A DNA stretch of 28,457 nucleotides from Pseudomonadota bacterium (GTDB lineage: Bacteria; Myxococcota_A; Polyangia; Fen-1088): contig JAEXQJ010000380.1 in the NCBI GenBank assembly GCA_023438785.1, positions 1 through 28,457 of the forward strand, written 5' to 3'. Below the pieces are notes generated by a model. That model was not told the origin of the DNA. It saw only the letters and a program-made list of their open reading frames with translations, and did not search any database. Shown piece by piece: positions 1 through 7,815 of the stretch. Positions within the stretch are counted from its first letter, which is position 1. The number at the start of each line of letters is the position of its first letter. A program made the translations under genes and the position numbers.

Positions 1-170
1 GTACCCGTGCCCGTCCCGGTGCCGCCGGTGCCGGTGCCCGTACCCGTGCCGGTGCCTGTACTTGTCCCGCCGGTGCCGCCGGCCCCGGTCGTCGTCCCCG
101 TTCCCGTGCCCGTGTCGGTACCACCCGAGCCGCCCGAGCCACCTGTGCCGCCCGAGCCGCCCGACGGAGG
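1..170 (-). repeat. Low-complexity Gly/Thr/Ser-coding tandem hexamer region
   Basis: The plus strand is an imperfect run of GTGCCC, GTACCC and GTGCCG hexamers, then CCGCCCGAGCC-type units. Read on the minus strand in the frame of the PilX-like gene this gives Gly-Thr, then Gly-Gly-Ser repeats. Such tracts expand and contract easily by replication slippage. Confidence 0.8.
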
Positions 171-1031
171 CGGGGTGAGTGTGCCGCCCACGGTGATGCC
201 GTCCTGGACCGAGGCGTTGTCATCGCACCCCGACGCGCCCGCTGGACACAGCGAGGCCAATTGAGCGGTCCCCAAAGCAGCGGGGTTGGGAGACATGGTG
301 ACCTCAAGGACCACACGTGTGCGCCTATCGGAGGCGACGCCCTCTGAGCGCACGATGACCGCACCGTTGGAGGCGATGCCCGCCCCACACGTGTTCTCAC
401 AGGTCGCACGCTGCATGCGGCATTCGGCCAGATCCTGGCGAACGTAGACCGTGTAGGTGCCCATGAATTCAGTGGGTGCCGCCACCGTGCCCGTAATGGT
501 CTCGTTGTGGGAGATGGACGTGGGATAGCGGCAATCCGCCAGCAAGGTGTCGCCGCTGGCGCAGTCGGTGGGCGTCGTCAGGTTGATGTTGTCTCGCAGG
601 ATGGCGCCGCGCTTCTCCTCGCATTGGCGCGGGTCCACGGCGGGCTCGGGTATGTCATCCACGTAGGGCAACTTGGGAAGCTGGTGGCCGTTGCCACCCA
701 GAATGGCTGTCAGATTGGGGCTCCAACTGGGGTTGCTCTCGGGAACGTAGTTGAGCACCGTGCGCGCTCGCTCGATCCCTGCCTCGGCCACGTAGAGCGC
801 TTCGTTGCGCAGCTTGACGTTCGTGCTCATTTGCACGCTGCCGCTGGTCAGGTACAGGCTGGTCATGCCCAGGCCCAGAAGGGCCGTCATCACGAGCAGG
901 ACCACCACCAACACGGCCCCTTGGTCGCGTGGCCGCGCGCGCAAGTCGGAGGGAGCCGCTGCGCGCAATCGTCGCCAAAGAATCCGCAGCCCGTTTCGCA
1001 TTGGGGCCGCCAATAAGCCGCATGTGGCCAT
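1..1031 (-). CDS. PilX-like type IV pilus assembly protein, C-terminus cut by window edge
   Basis: The reading frame starts at an ATG at 1031, preceded by GAGGAG six bases upstream, and runs off the window, so only the first 343 codons are present. A short basic N-terminus (RNGLRILWRRLRAA) leads to DQGAVLVVVLLVMTALLGLG, a prepilin-like hydrophobic segment of the PilX N-terminal type, followed by the alpha-helical spine (NEALYVAEAGIERART). A cysteine-containing globular part follows. From about residue 280 the protein becomes a Gly/Ser/Thr-rich repeat (GGSGGTGGSGG, then GTGTGTG) that continues to the edge. PilX-like minor pilins take part in type IV pilus assembly in the inner membrane and periplasm; this role is by family analogy. 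The long Gly/Thr tail is unusual and its end is not visible. A minor pseudopilin of a type II secretion system is an alternative. Confidence 0.72.
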   Translation of the reverse strand, partial: MATCGLLAAPMRNGLRILWRRLRAAAPSDLRARPRDQGAVLVVVLLVMTALLGLGMTSLYLTSGSVQMSTNVKLRNEALYVAEAGIERARTVLNYVPESNPSWSPNLTAILGGNGHQLPKLPYVDDIPEPAVDPRQCEEKRGAILRDNINLTTPTDCASGDTLLADCRYPTSISHNETITGTVAAPTEFMGTYTVYVRQDLAECRMQRATCENTCGAGIASNGAVIVRSEGVASDRRTRVVLEVTMSPNPAALGTAQLASLCPAGASGCDDNASVQDGITVGGTLTPPPSGGSGGTGGSGGSGGTDTGTGTGTTTGAGGTGGTSTGTGTGTGTGTGGTGTGTG

Positions 1032-1247
1032 GCGAAACTCCTCGGGCGAGGGGCCTCCGCCCATAATCACCAGAGTAGCCCTATTGCGCCCATAAGCAAT
1101 AACGTCGCGGCCGCGGATGTGGACGACCTCGCCCCTCATTGGAGCACACCGGGGGAGCACACCCGCGGCGAGGCCGGGTCTGCCGTAGCCGTCCCACCCT
1201 GGGCAAGAAGATGGCCGAGCTACGCATCGACCTGTGGGCATAGAGCC

Positions 1248-2153
1248 TCAGCTCGCCAGCGGATACTCGGCACTCGGCGTGGCCAGTTGTGCGGAGGTCA
1301 GGCGCAGCACGCGCGAGCTGCCGTCGGTGAAACGGACCGTGATGTCGAAGCTGGCATTCGCCTGCAGGACGGCCAGGGGCACGACCCAGTAATTCTCGGA
1401 GAGCGTACCAGCGTATTCCAGGTCCCCGTGTTGGCTGGCGTCGGCCGTGTTCTGCCAGGACATGGCGGCCACGGGCCAAGCGGGGTTGCGTACTTGGACC
1501 AACGACCAGAAGGGATTGCTGCCGCTGTTGACGAAGAGGAGGGGCGGCCCGTCGGAGACCTCGGGGTGGCCGTCGCACGACACCAGCCGCCACGCGCCCT
1601 GGTAGCGTCCCGGGTTGGCGCCCATGATCACCTCTGTCGCCGTGCCCCCCAGGTCCATGCCGCAGGATTCGTCCGCACAGCGATCCATGATGCGCACGAC
1701 GACCGAGCGCACGCCCTGGCTGGTCAGCGCCGCGACCTCCACGCACTGGCCGCAGAAGCGTCCGCCCTGCCACTGTCCTTTGTCGTCGCCGGGCACCACG
1801 TTCACGTTCGAGGCGGCGTAGTACATGACGCCGGTCTTGCCGTAGTTGCAGGCCCCGCCCTCGCTGGCCACCGTATTGTACGTCGTGATGTTGCCGTAGC
1901 TGACCTCGCCGACGGTCGGGTAGGTGGGCTGGACGGCGTTGCAGATCCCGGAGCACCTCTCGGGGAGCAGGTCAGCCAGGCTTGCGGCGTCGGCGGAGCG
2001 GCTGTCCGGGGCGCTGCCGTCGAGGCCTGCCTCTGTCGCACCGGGGCCCGTGTCAACGGCTCCCGCTTCGGCCCCCGCGGGGCTGAACGAGGGCGGGTTG
2101 CTGCAACCGAGCACGAGCAGGCACGCTGGAATCAGAACGGTGAGGCGCGACAT
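1248..2153 (-). CDS. Expansin-like lipoprotein
   Basis: 301 residues. I start at ATG 2153 (GGGGA about 3 nt upstream) rather than a further ATG at 2207, because 2153 gives a clean lipoprotein signal: MSRLTVLIPACLLVLGC with lipobox LVLGC. A Gly/Ala/Asp/Ser-rich linker of about 50 residues follows, as in many myxobacterial lipoproteins. The mature part fits bacterial expansins: an N-terminal double-psi beta-barrel domain (SYGNITTYNTVASEGGACNYG, CGQCVEV, then VRIMDRCADESCGMDLGGTA with the Asp corresponding to the essential expansin Asp) and a C-terminal beta-sandwich of the CBM63 kind (NPFWSLVQVRNPAWPVAAM to FTDGSSRVLRL). Expansins loosen cellulose and related polymers non-hydrolytically. Anchoring in the outer membrane is inferred. 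Cysteines are plentiful, suggesting disulfides. Confidence 0.82.
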   Translation of the reverse strand: MSRLTVLIPACLLVLGCSNPPSFSPAGAEAGAVDTGPGATEAGLDGSAPDSRSADAASLADLLPERCSGICNAVQPTYPTVGEVSYGNITTYNTVASEGGACNYGKTGVMYYAASNVNVVPGDDKGQWQGGRFCGQCVEVAALTSQGVRSVVVRIMDRCADESCGMDLGGTATEVIMGANPGRYQGAWRLVSCDGHPEVSDGPPLLFVNSGSNPFWSLVQVRNPAWPVAAMSWQNTADASQHGDLEYAGTLSENYWVVPLAVLQANASFDITVRFTDGSSRVLRLTSAQLATPSAEYPLAS

Positions 2154-2261
2154 CGATCCCCATTCTGCCTTAGCCGCGGGAGCGTTCACCAGCCCTGGCC
2201 GCGGCACAAAGATGTCAAGCCGAGAGAAGAGGATTCGGAGGTGTCTGCCGGCGGCCGCTGG

Positions 2262-4463
2262 TTACGGGTCCGCATCCTGAAAAGGATTGATGTGCAGCTC
2301 GGCGGCGGCGGTGGCTAGGGCTAGCTGCCAACGGAAAAACTCCTGGCCCACTTCGTACACGTCACCCACCTCTAGTTGCACCACCGGATGCCCGGCCTGC
2401 ACCAGGTCGTCGACCGCGCCGTCTTGGGCGCTTTGCGCCGCGCCCTCCAGGCGCAGATAGGCCAAGAAGGCGGGCTGTCCGTCGGGCAGCGTAGAATCGC
2501 TGGGCACCAGTCGATCGCCCAAGGCGCGCACCGCGAGCTGCTCCAGCCATGGACCGAACGAGGCCAGCGGCGGCGAGGCGATCACGCGCAGACGGCGGGC
2601 ACCGTGGGCAATCGCGCACCCCAAGGCCAGGCCCAGGGCCAGCGACGGGTTCTGCTCGGGCGGCACACAGGCCGCGCTGGCCAAGGCCATGCGTTCCGCG
2701 CCGTCGAGCAGCGAGGTCACGTCCAACTGGGCCGCGGCCGCCGGAACGAGCACGAAGGGCGAGAGCGCGGCGAAGGCATCGGGAATGCCGCGCGGGCTGG
2801 CGAAGACGCGCGCGTAGGTCTGCTGCGCGTACTCCTCCTCGGGAGAGCCCGGCTCCACGATGGCTACGAACTGATGGCGGGCTTCCTCGCCCAGCCGTGC
2901 GCTTACCTGGTCAAAGAGGGCCGCCTCCCACTCGCGCGTGTGCGGCCGTGAAGCCACCACGAACAGGCTGTGCTCGGGTTGGGCGGCGCACGCGTGGGCA
3001 AGGGCGCGCGAATCAGCGACCGCCAGCCGTGGGGCACCGGATGGGGCGGGCAGGCCAGCCAGCACGCGCAACGCCGCGGGCACGCCGCCCGCGCCCAGCA
3101 AGGCCACGGTGGCGAAGCGCTGGGCGCGCACCTGATGGGCCCAGTCGTGCAGGCCCTGCACATTGGCCAGGGCGCGCCGCGGCTCCACCAGCCACTTCAT
3201 GTGGCGTCCCTCGCCGTTGCCGGTCCACAGGCTTCCGTCACTGGCCCACAGCCGCTGCGCCTGCGCGCCCTCGCGCCATTGGGCGAAGCGCGCCCCCACC
3301 GCCGCGGCCAGGGGCTCGGGCAAGCGCAACTTCATCTTTTCCGGCAGGGCGCCCAGCGTCCCCTCGAAGCGCTGGGCCACCGTGCCGAGCATCTGCTCGT
3401 GCTCGCGGCGCTGGCGGGCCAGGCTCTCCTCCAGGATGCGTTCGGCCAGCAGATCGGGCGCCAGGCCGAAGCGCTCCGCGTGATCGAGCCACTCGGCCGC
3501 ACCCTTCTCGTCGAGGCGGGCTTGCACCTGTTCCTGCGCACGCAGGGCATCCAGCGTGTGCGGCGCGAGCACGGCCACTGTGTGCGGCCCCATCAACTGC
3601 TCCACGTACAGTAGGTCGGAGCTGCGCGGGTCGGGACTGGCGGTGTGATCGAAGGCCACGCGCAAAGGCTGAGCGCCCCAGGGCTCAAGCGCGCTGAAGC
3701 GCTCGCCCGTCAGCATCTCGCGCTGAAATTCGCAGATGCGGCGAGCGGTGGCGATGGCCAGCTGACCCCGGCAGCGGCGCAGTTGCTCCTGCTCGTCGGG
3801 CGCGAGTCCCGGCACGCGCTCGTCGATGAGCGCATCGGCCAAGGTGTCCAGAGGCGCCAGCGAGAGCGTGGCCAGGCCCGCCACACGCGACAGGTCGCCC
3901 CCCGCGGCCAAGAAGGACTCAAGCCCGCACAGATAGGCCTCGGCCACGCGGGCGAAGGTGAGCAGGCCGCACACCAGGTTCGCGTTCACGCTGATGCCGC
4001 CGGTCACCAACTCGCGCATGGCCTCCAGGCCTTCCTCAGAGGCGGGCAGGCCCAGCATGGCGTTGGCGCGACCCAGCCGATACCACAGGCGGCGGCCTTC
4101 GCTCACCAGGCCGCGGCGATCCTTGGCCAGCGGAGGTGGCAGCTCCAGACAGGCGTGTCCGTCGCGGCCTTGGCTGGCCTCGTAGACCGGCTTGAGCACA
4201 TCAGCGGCGCGGCGCACGTCCTCGATGACCAGGCTCTCGTAGACCAGGGGCGTGGCCAGGATGGCGTGACGAGCCAGCTCGCGCATATCGGCGTCGTAGT
4301 CCGCCGAGCCGGCCAATACCTTCTCGAACACACGGGCGTTGCTGCGCACACCTTGCACGCCGTCGTCGCGCACCCGGCGATGCAGCTCGCCCCCCACCAG
4401 CATTTGCCGCCGGAGCGAGTCGAGCCAGAGTGATTGCCCCGGGCTCTCCAGCGGGCGGTGCAT
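2262..4463 (-). CDS. Transaldolase/glucose-6-phosphate isomerase fusion, probable pseudoenzyme
   Basis: 733 residues, ATG 4463, with GGGAGA inside the end of gnd and only 3 nt between gnd's stop and this start, so translation is probably coupled. Residues 1-350 follow the transaldolase fold of bifunctional Tal-Pgi proteins (SLWLDSLRR, DGVQGVRSN, DLLYVEQLMGPHTV); residues 370-733 follow the isomerase (RLWASDGSLWTG, SFGPWLEQL, EFFRW, ending INPFQDADP). The active sites look destroyed. The transaldolase Schiff-base Lys in the family's MIKVPAT motif is Gly138 (AMLGLPAS). The TSNP motif is RSNA, and the TKNP motif is ASPDP. In the isomerase half the GMGGS loop is GAGGV (457-461), and the phosphate-binding SKSGTT loop is SRPHTR (505-510). 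The protein stops just where the family continues to the catalytic Lys after NPFDQ. Family comparisons are from memory. A structural or regulatory partner of Gnd is an inference. Confidence 0.8.
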   Translation of the reverse strand: MHRPLESPGQSLWLDSLRRQMLVGGELHRRVRDDGVQGVRSNARVFEKVLAGSADYDADMRELARHAILATPLVYESLVIEDVRRAADVLKPVYEASQGRDGHACLELPPPLAKDRRGLVSEGRRLWYRLGRANAMLGLPASEEGLEAMRELVTGGISVNANLVCGLLTFARVAEAYLCGLESFLAAGGDLSRVAGLATLSLAPLDTLADALIDERVPGLAPDEQEQLRRCRGQLAIATARRICEFQREMLTGERFSALEPWGAQPLRVAFDHTASPDPRSSDLLYVEQLMGPHTVAVLAPHTLDALRAQEQVQARLDEKGAAEWLDHAERFGLAPDLLAERILEESLARQRREHEQMLGTVAQRFEGTLGALPEKMKLRLPEPLAAAVGARFAQWREGAQAQRLWASDGSLWTGNGEGRHMKWLVEPRRALANVQGLHDWAHQVRAQRFATVALLGAGGVPAALRVLAGLPAPSGAPRLAVADSRALAHACAAQPEHSLFVVASRPHTREWEAALFDQVSARLGEEARHQFVAIVEPGSPEEEYAQQTYARVFASPRGIPDAFAALSPFVLVPAAAAQLDVTSLLDGAERMALASAACVPPEQNPSLALGLALGCAIAHGARRLRVIASPPLASFGPWLEQLAVRALGDRLVPSDSTLPDGQPAFLAYLRLEGAAQSAQDGAVDDLVQAGHPVVQLEVGDVYEVGQEFFRWQLALATAAAELHINPFQDADP

Positions 4464-4466
4464 AAC

Positions 4467-5477
4467 CTATCTCTCCCGATGACCGCCGAATTCGTGGCGC
4501 ATGGCCGAGATGAGCTTGTCGGCGAAGAGCGCCTCCCCTCGCGAGGCGAAGCGCTCGCTCAGGGCAACCGCCAGCACGGGCGCCCCCACGCCCTCGTCGG
4601 TGGCCGCCTTCAAGGTCCAGCGCCCCTCGCCCGAATCGGCGATGCGTCCCGAGTAGTTGCCCAGCCCGGGATCCTCGAGCAAGGCGTGGGCGATGAGATC
4701 GAGCAGCCAGGAGCTGATCACGCTGCCCCGTCGCCACAGTTCGGCGATGCCTCCCAAATCGAATTCGTATTGGTAGAGCTCGGGGTGGCGAAGGGGCGCG
4801 GTCTCCGCGTCGGTGGGGTTGCTCGTGCGCTTTCCCGCCTGCGCGTGGTACAGCACATTGAAGCCCTCGGCCAGGGCGGCCATCATTCCGTATTCGATCC
4901 CGTTGTGAACCATTTTCACGAAATGGCCCGCGCCCACCGGTCCACAGTGCAGGTAACCTAGCTCGGCGGCGGACGGCTGGCTCTCGCGCCCGTCGGTGCG
5001 CGGGGCAGCGTCCAGGCCCGGGGCCAGCGCCGCGAAGATGGGTTGCAGGCGGGACACGGCGCGCTCGGAGCCGCCGATCATGAGGCAATAGCCCCGACGC
5101 GCGCCCCACACGCCGCCTGACACGCCCACGTCCACGAATTCGATGCCCCGGGCAGCGAGCAGGTGTGCCCGAGCCAGGTCGTCTGGATGGTACGAGTTGC
5201 CCCCGTCGATGACCACGTCGTCTCGGGCGAGCATGGGCTCCAGTCGCTCGACGATCGGCTGCACCAGAGACGCGGGCAGCATGAGCCACACGGCGCGTGG
5301 GGCGGGCAGGCGCGCCACCAGATCTTCGAGCGAGGACGCAGGAACAGCGCCCGCCGCCGCGACCGCCTGCAAGGCCGGCGTCGACACGTCGTAGGCCACC
5401 ACCTCGTGCCGAGCCGCGAGCAGCCGTCGAGCCATGCTGCCGCCCATCCTGCCCATGCCCACCATGCCGATCCGCAT
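4467..5477 (-). CDS. gnd: 6-phosphogluconate dehydrogenase, short decarboxylating type
   Basis: 336 residues, ATG 5477, with AAGGGG 5-6 nt upstream. It oxidatively decarboxylates 6-phosphogluconate to ribulose 5-phosphate in the cytoplasmic pentose phosphate pathway. Visible motifs in order: Rossmann loop GMGRMGG (7-13); Asp30 at the end of the second strand (VVAYD), which favours NAD over NADP; DGGNS (91-95); GVSGGVWGARRG (118-129), the substrate-binding SGG region; and GHFVKMVHNGIEYGMM with the catalytic Lys188. The length matches the short GndA-like class (about 300-340 residues) rather than the roughly 470-residue NADP enzyme. It is the first gene of a two-gene minus-strand unit with the degenerate Tal-Pgi fusion. 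No zwf gene is in the window. Confidence 0.93.
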   Translation of the reverse strand: MRIGMVGMGRMGGSMARRLLAARHEVVAYDVSTPALQAVAAAGAVPASSLEDLVARLPAPRAVWLMLPASLVQPIVERLEPMLARDDVVIDGGNSYHPDDLARAHLLAARGIEFVDVGVSGGVWGARRGYCLMIGGSERAVSRLQPIFAALAPGLDAAPRTDGRESQPSAAELGYLHCGPVGAGHFVKMVHNGIEYGMMAALAEGFNVLYHAQAGKRTSNPTDAETAPLRHPELYQYEFDLGGIAELWRRGSVISSWLLDLIAHALLEDPGLGNYSGRIADSGEGRWTLKAATDEGVGAPVLAVALSERFASRGEALFADKLISAMRHEFGGHRER

Positions 5478-5585
5478 GCATCCCCTTCCGGCGCCGAGGC
5501 CCCCGCAAAAGCTACGATGTCGAAGCCGGCGACGTGGTTACGGACCCGACAAGCGCCGAGAGCGACTTGATGCGGATGCGAGCGG

Positions 5586-5597
5586 TAGACTGAAGTC
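5586..5597 (+). promoter_or_regulatory. Candidate -10 element directly upstream of a GTG start
   Basis: TAGACT at 5586-5591 ends six bases before the GTG at 5598, where no Shine-Dalgarno sequence is visible. This spacing suits a leaderless transcript. No convincing -35 lies 16-18 bases upstream (a TTGATG is only 13 bases away). Confidence 0.3.
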
Positions 5598-6137
5598 GTG
5601 GCTGGCGAGGGACCGTGGAGCGGCGTGCGCGTCCTGACGGTGGGGCATTCCACGCGCACGATGGACGAGTTGGTGGCAATCCTGCGCTCGTTCGCGGTGA
5701 AGGTGGTGGCGGACATCCGCACCGTGCCGCGCTCTCGTCACAATCCTCAGTTCAATGGGGACGCGCTGGCCGCGGCCTTGCCGGCGTACGGGATCCGCTA
5801 CGTCCATCTGGCCGCGTTGGGCGGGTTACGGCACGCGCGCAAGGACTCGCTGAACACGGGTTGGCACAACGACAGCTTTCGCGGCTTCGCAGATTACATG
5901 CAGACCGCCGCGTTCAATGCGGGTGTAGACGAATTGCGCGGCCTGGCGCACCAGGGTCGGTTGGTTCTCCTGTGCGCGGAGGCCGTCCCCTGGCGTTGCC
6001 ACCGCTCGCTAGTCGCCGACGCGCTCACCGCCCTCGGCGCCCATGTCGAACACGTTACGGGCCCATCCACGTCCCGCCCCCATCGTCTCACGCCCTTTGC
6101 CCGCGTGGAGGGTGTGCGGGTGATGTATCCGGGCTGA
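5598..6137 (+). CDS. DUF488 family protein
   Basis: 179 residues from GTG 5598; a second GTG at 5625, behind GAGGGA, would remove nine residues and put the start closer to the usual DUF488 N-terminus (VLTVGHSTRTMDEL). Family motifs are clear: TVGHSTR near the N-terminus, VADIRTVPRSRHNPQF, HLAALGGLRH, and LLCAEAVPWRCHRSLVADAL, with the conserved Cys-x-Glu...Cys-His-Arg cluster. The biochemical role of DUF488 proteins is not established. The gene is divergent from gnd (120 bp between starts) and followed by two small hairpins, so it is probably transcribed alone. Confidence 0.85.
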   Translation: MAGEGPWSGVRVLTVGHSTRTMDELVAILRSFAVKVVADIRTVPRSRHNPQFNGDALAAALPAYGIRYVHLAALGGLRHARKDSLNTGWHNDSFRGFADYMQTAAFNAGVDELRGLAHQGRLVLLCAEAVPWRCHRSLVADALTALGAHVEHVTGPSTSRPHRLTPFARVEGVRVMYPG

Positions 6138-6138
6138 T

Positions 6139-6171
6139 GGGGCCATTGCCCCGAATTTCCCCGCCGCGGGG
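6139..6171 (+). terminator. Two adjacent GC hairpins after the DUF488 gene
   Basis: GGGGC-catt-GCCCC (6139-6152) begins one base after the stop codon, and CCCCG-ccg-CGGGG (6159-6171) follows. There is no T tract. A further 7-bp stem, GCCGGCC (6222-6228) with GGCCGGC (6244-6250), lies before the next gene. The rest of 6172-6334 shows no gene. Confidence 0.35.
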
Positions 6172-6334
6172 CGATCTATTCCCATTTCGCGTTTTCTCCT
6201 TTGGTTGCCGCGACTTTGCCTGCCGGCCGAGGACCGAGTTGGGGGCCGGCCTTTGCGCAATCCGGGGCTTAGGTTTACGTTGGATCTCCACCCGATGGGC
6301 TGCCCTGAGGCGACATGCATGGAGTGAGTCCGCG

Positions 6335-6793
6335 ATGGGGGAAGACTGTGAACAATTGGAGACCGGTCTCCCTGTCTCCGGCTTGACCGACGAACGTCCC
6401 GGCGAACAGGCATGCGCGCCAGTTTGGAAAGGAAGTGGCTGCGTGCTGTTCGTGGACGACGAAGAATCCATCCTGAGCATGGGCCGCCGCATGTTGGAGA
6501 GAGGTGGTTACAGCGTATTGACCGCGGCTGACGGTCTGGAGGCGGTGCAGGTCTTCCAACGGCACAAGGACGAAATCCGTCTGGTCGTTCTGGATATGAC
6601 CATGCCGCGCATGGATGGCGAGGCTTGTTTTGGCGAGTTGAGACGTCTCGCCCCGAACGTGAAGATCATCTTGACCAGCGGCTACAGCGAGCAGGACGTC
6701 ATCGCTCGATTCAAGGGATTGACTAGCTTCATGCAGAAGCCGTACACGAGCGCGGAGCTTCTGCCCAGGATTCGAGAGCTGCTGAACGCGTGA
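6335..6793 (+). CDS. Stand-alone response-regulator receiver protein
   Basis: 152 residues from ATG 6335 (GGAG about 10 nt upstream). After a roughly 35-residue N-terminal stretch comes a complete receiver domain: acidic pair DDE (41-43), phospho-acceptor Asp87 in LVVLDMTMPRMDG, Ser115 in ILTSGYS, and Lys135 in MQKPY. No output domain follows. The lead-in APVWKGSGCVLFVDDEE and the SGYSEQDV/FMQKPY signatures are those of receiver domains attached to the C-terminus of hybrid histidine kinases, so this may be a receiver separated from such a kinase. No kinase domain can be read upstream. The partner kinase is unknown. Confidence 0.87.
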   Translation: MGEDCEQLETGLPVSGLTDERPGEQACAPVWKGSGCVLFVDDEESILSMGRRMLERGGYSVLTAADGLEAVQVFQRHKDEIRLVVLDMTMPRMDGEACFGELRRLAPNVKIILTSGYSEQDVIARFKGLTSFMQKPYTSAELLPRIRELLNA

Positions 6794-6900
6794 GCGCGGG
6801 GACCGCCGCGGCGAGCTGCGCGTTCACACGCCGGCAGCGGGCGAAAGCGTCAGTGTGCCAACTGGCCCCGCAACTCGGGACAGGGCAGATTGGGTGCCCC

Positions 6901-7761
6901 ATGCTTCCCACTTTGTTGGTCCTGTGGCTCTGTGCGGGCGACGCCGGTGCGCCGGATGCGGGGCCGCCCGAGGCGCCCGCGCGAAGCGTGGACCTGCGCT
7001 GGAGCCAACTTTCGTCGCCCAGCAAAGGCAAGCCCGCGGCCATCGGTCTGCCAGGGGCGGGTTGCCTGCAAGGCGCGGCGAAGTTCCCGCAACGGGGCGC
7101 CAACTGGATTCTCGTACACCCCGAGCGGCACCGTAACTTCGGTCATCCCGTGCTGCTCAAGTTTCTGCGTCGCATGGCCGAGCGGGCGCGGGTCGAGAAG
7201 CTGGGCAAGCTGCACGTGGGGGATCTGGGGCAGCCTTGCGGCGGGCCCACGCCGAGTGGACATCGCAGTCACCAGAACGGATTGGACGTGGACATCTGGT
7301 ACTTGCCCCCGTCCCCGCCCCTGCGCGCCGGATTCGTGCCCCCCGCGCCGTGCGTGGCGAACCTGCGCACCAAGAAGACCACCGCGCTGTGGAACAAGAA
7401 CGCGGCGGCCTTGGTGCGCGCGGCGGCCTCTGATCCGGCGGTGGATCGCATCTTCGTGAACCCCGCCGTCAAGCGCGCCTTGTGCAAGGGGCCGAGGGGT
7501 CCCTGGTTGGGTCGCGTGCGTCCCTGGTACGGCCACGAGGATCACCTGCACGTGCGCCTACGTTGTCCGGAGGACAGTCCGGCCTGCACGGCCGCGCAGC
7601 CCGTGCCCGCCGGCGAGGGTTGCGATGCCTCGTTGGATTGGTGGTTCAGCGAGGCCGCGCGGGCCACGGCGCAGGCTCGGCACAAGCCCGGCGAAGGCGC
7701 GCCCCCCATGCCGGCCGCGTGTGAGGCGCTGCTCGCGGGCGGTCCCACCGCGGCGAAGTGA
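6901..7761 (+). CDS. mepA: Penicillin-insensitive murein endopeptidase (MepA family)
   Basis: 286 residues. The frame is open from 6790, but ATG 6901 gives a signal peptide (MLPTLLVLWLCAGDAGA) and the expected length, so I choose it; the ribosome site is weak (GGGTG). The LAS-type metallopeptidase motifs are present: GDLGQPCGGPTPSGHRSHQ, then GLDVDIWY, then WYGHEDHLHVRL, supplying the zinc-binding His and Asp residues. MepA cleaves D-alanyl-meso-diaminopimelyl cross-links in peptidoglycan in the periplasm. Several cysteines (PCGG, PPAPC, ALC, RCPEDSPAC) suggest disulfides. It ends 54 bp before ppx on the same strand and could share its transcript. Confidence 0.88.
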   Translation: MLPTLLVLWLCAGDAGAPDAGPPEAPARSVDLRWSQLSSPSKGKPAAIGLPGAGCLQGAAKFPQRGANWILVHPERHRNFGHPVLLKFLRRMAERARVEKLGKLHVGDLGQPCGGPTPSGHRSHQNGLDVDIWYLPPSPPLRAGFVPPAPCVANLRTKKTTALWNKNAAALVRAAASDPAVDRIFVNPAVKRALCKGPRGPWLGRVRPWYGHEDHLHVRLRCPEDSPACTAAQPVPAGEGCDASLDWWFSEAARATAQARHKPGEGAPPMPAACEALLAGGPTAAK

Positions 7762-7815
7762 CGGGCCGGGCTTGCAACCGGCGCGCTGGCGTGTCACCGG
7801 ATACGCGAGGGGTGC

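Noticed and set aside
1032..1247. Additional pilin gene between the PilX-like and expansin genes
   Set aside because: No open frame on the minus strand with a hydrophobic N-terminus; only a weak 5-bp stem near 1083-1100.
2190..2218. Promoter upstream of the expansin-like gene
   Set aside because: A perfect TTGACA is present on the minus strand (2213-2218), but no -10-like hexamer occurs at 16-18 bases spacing.
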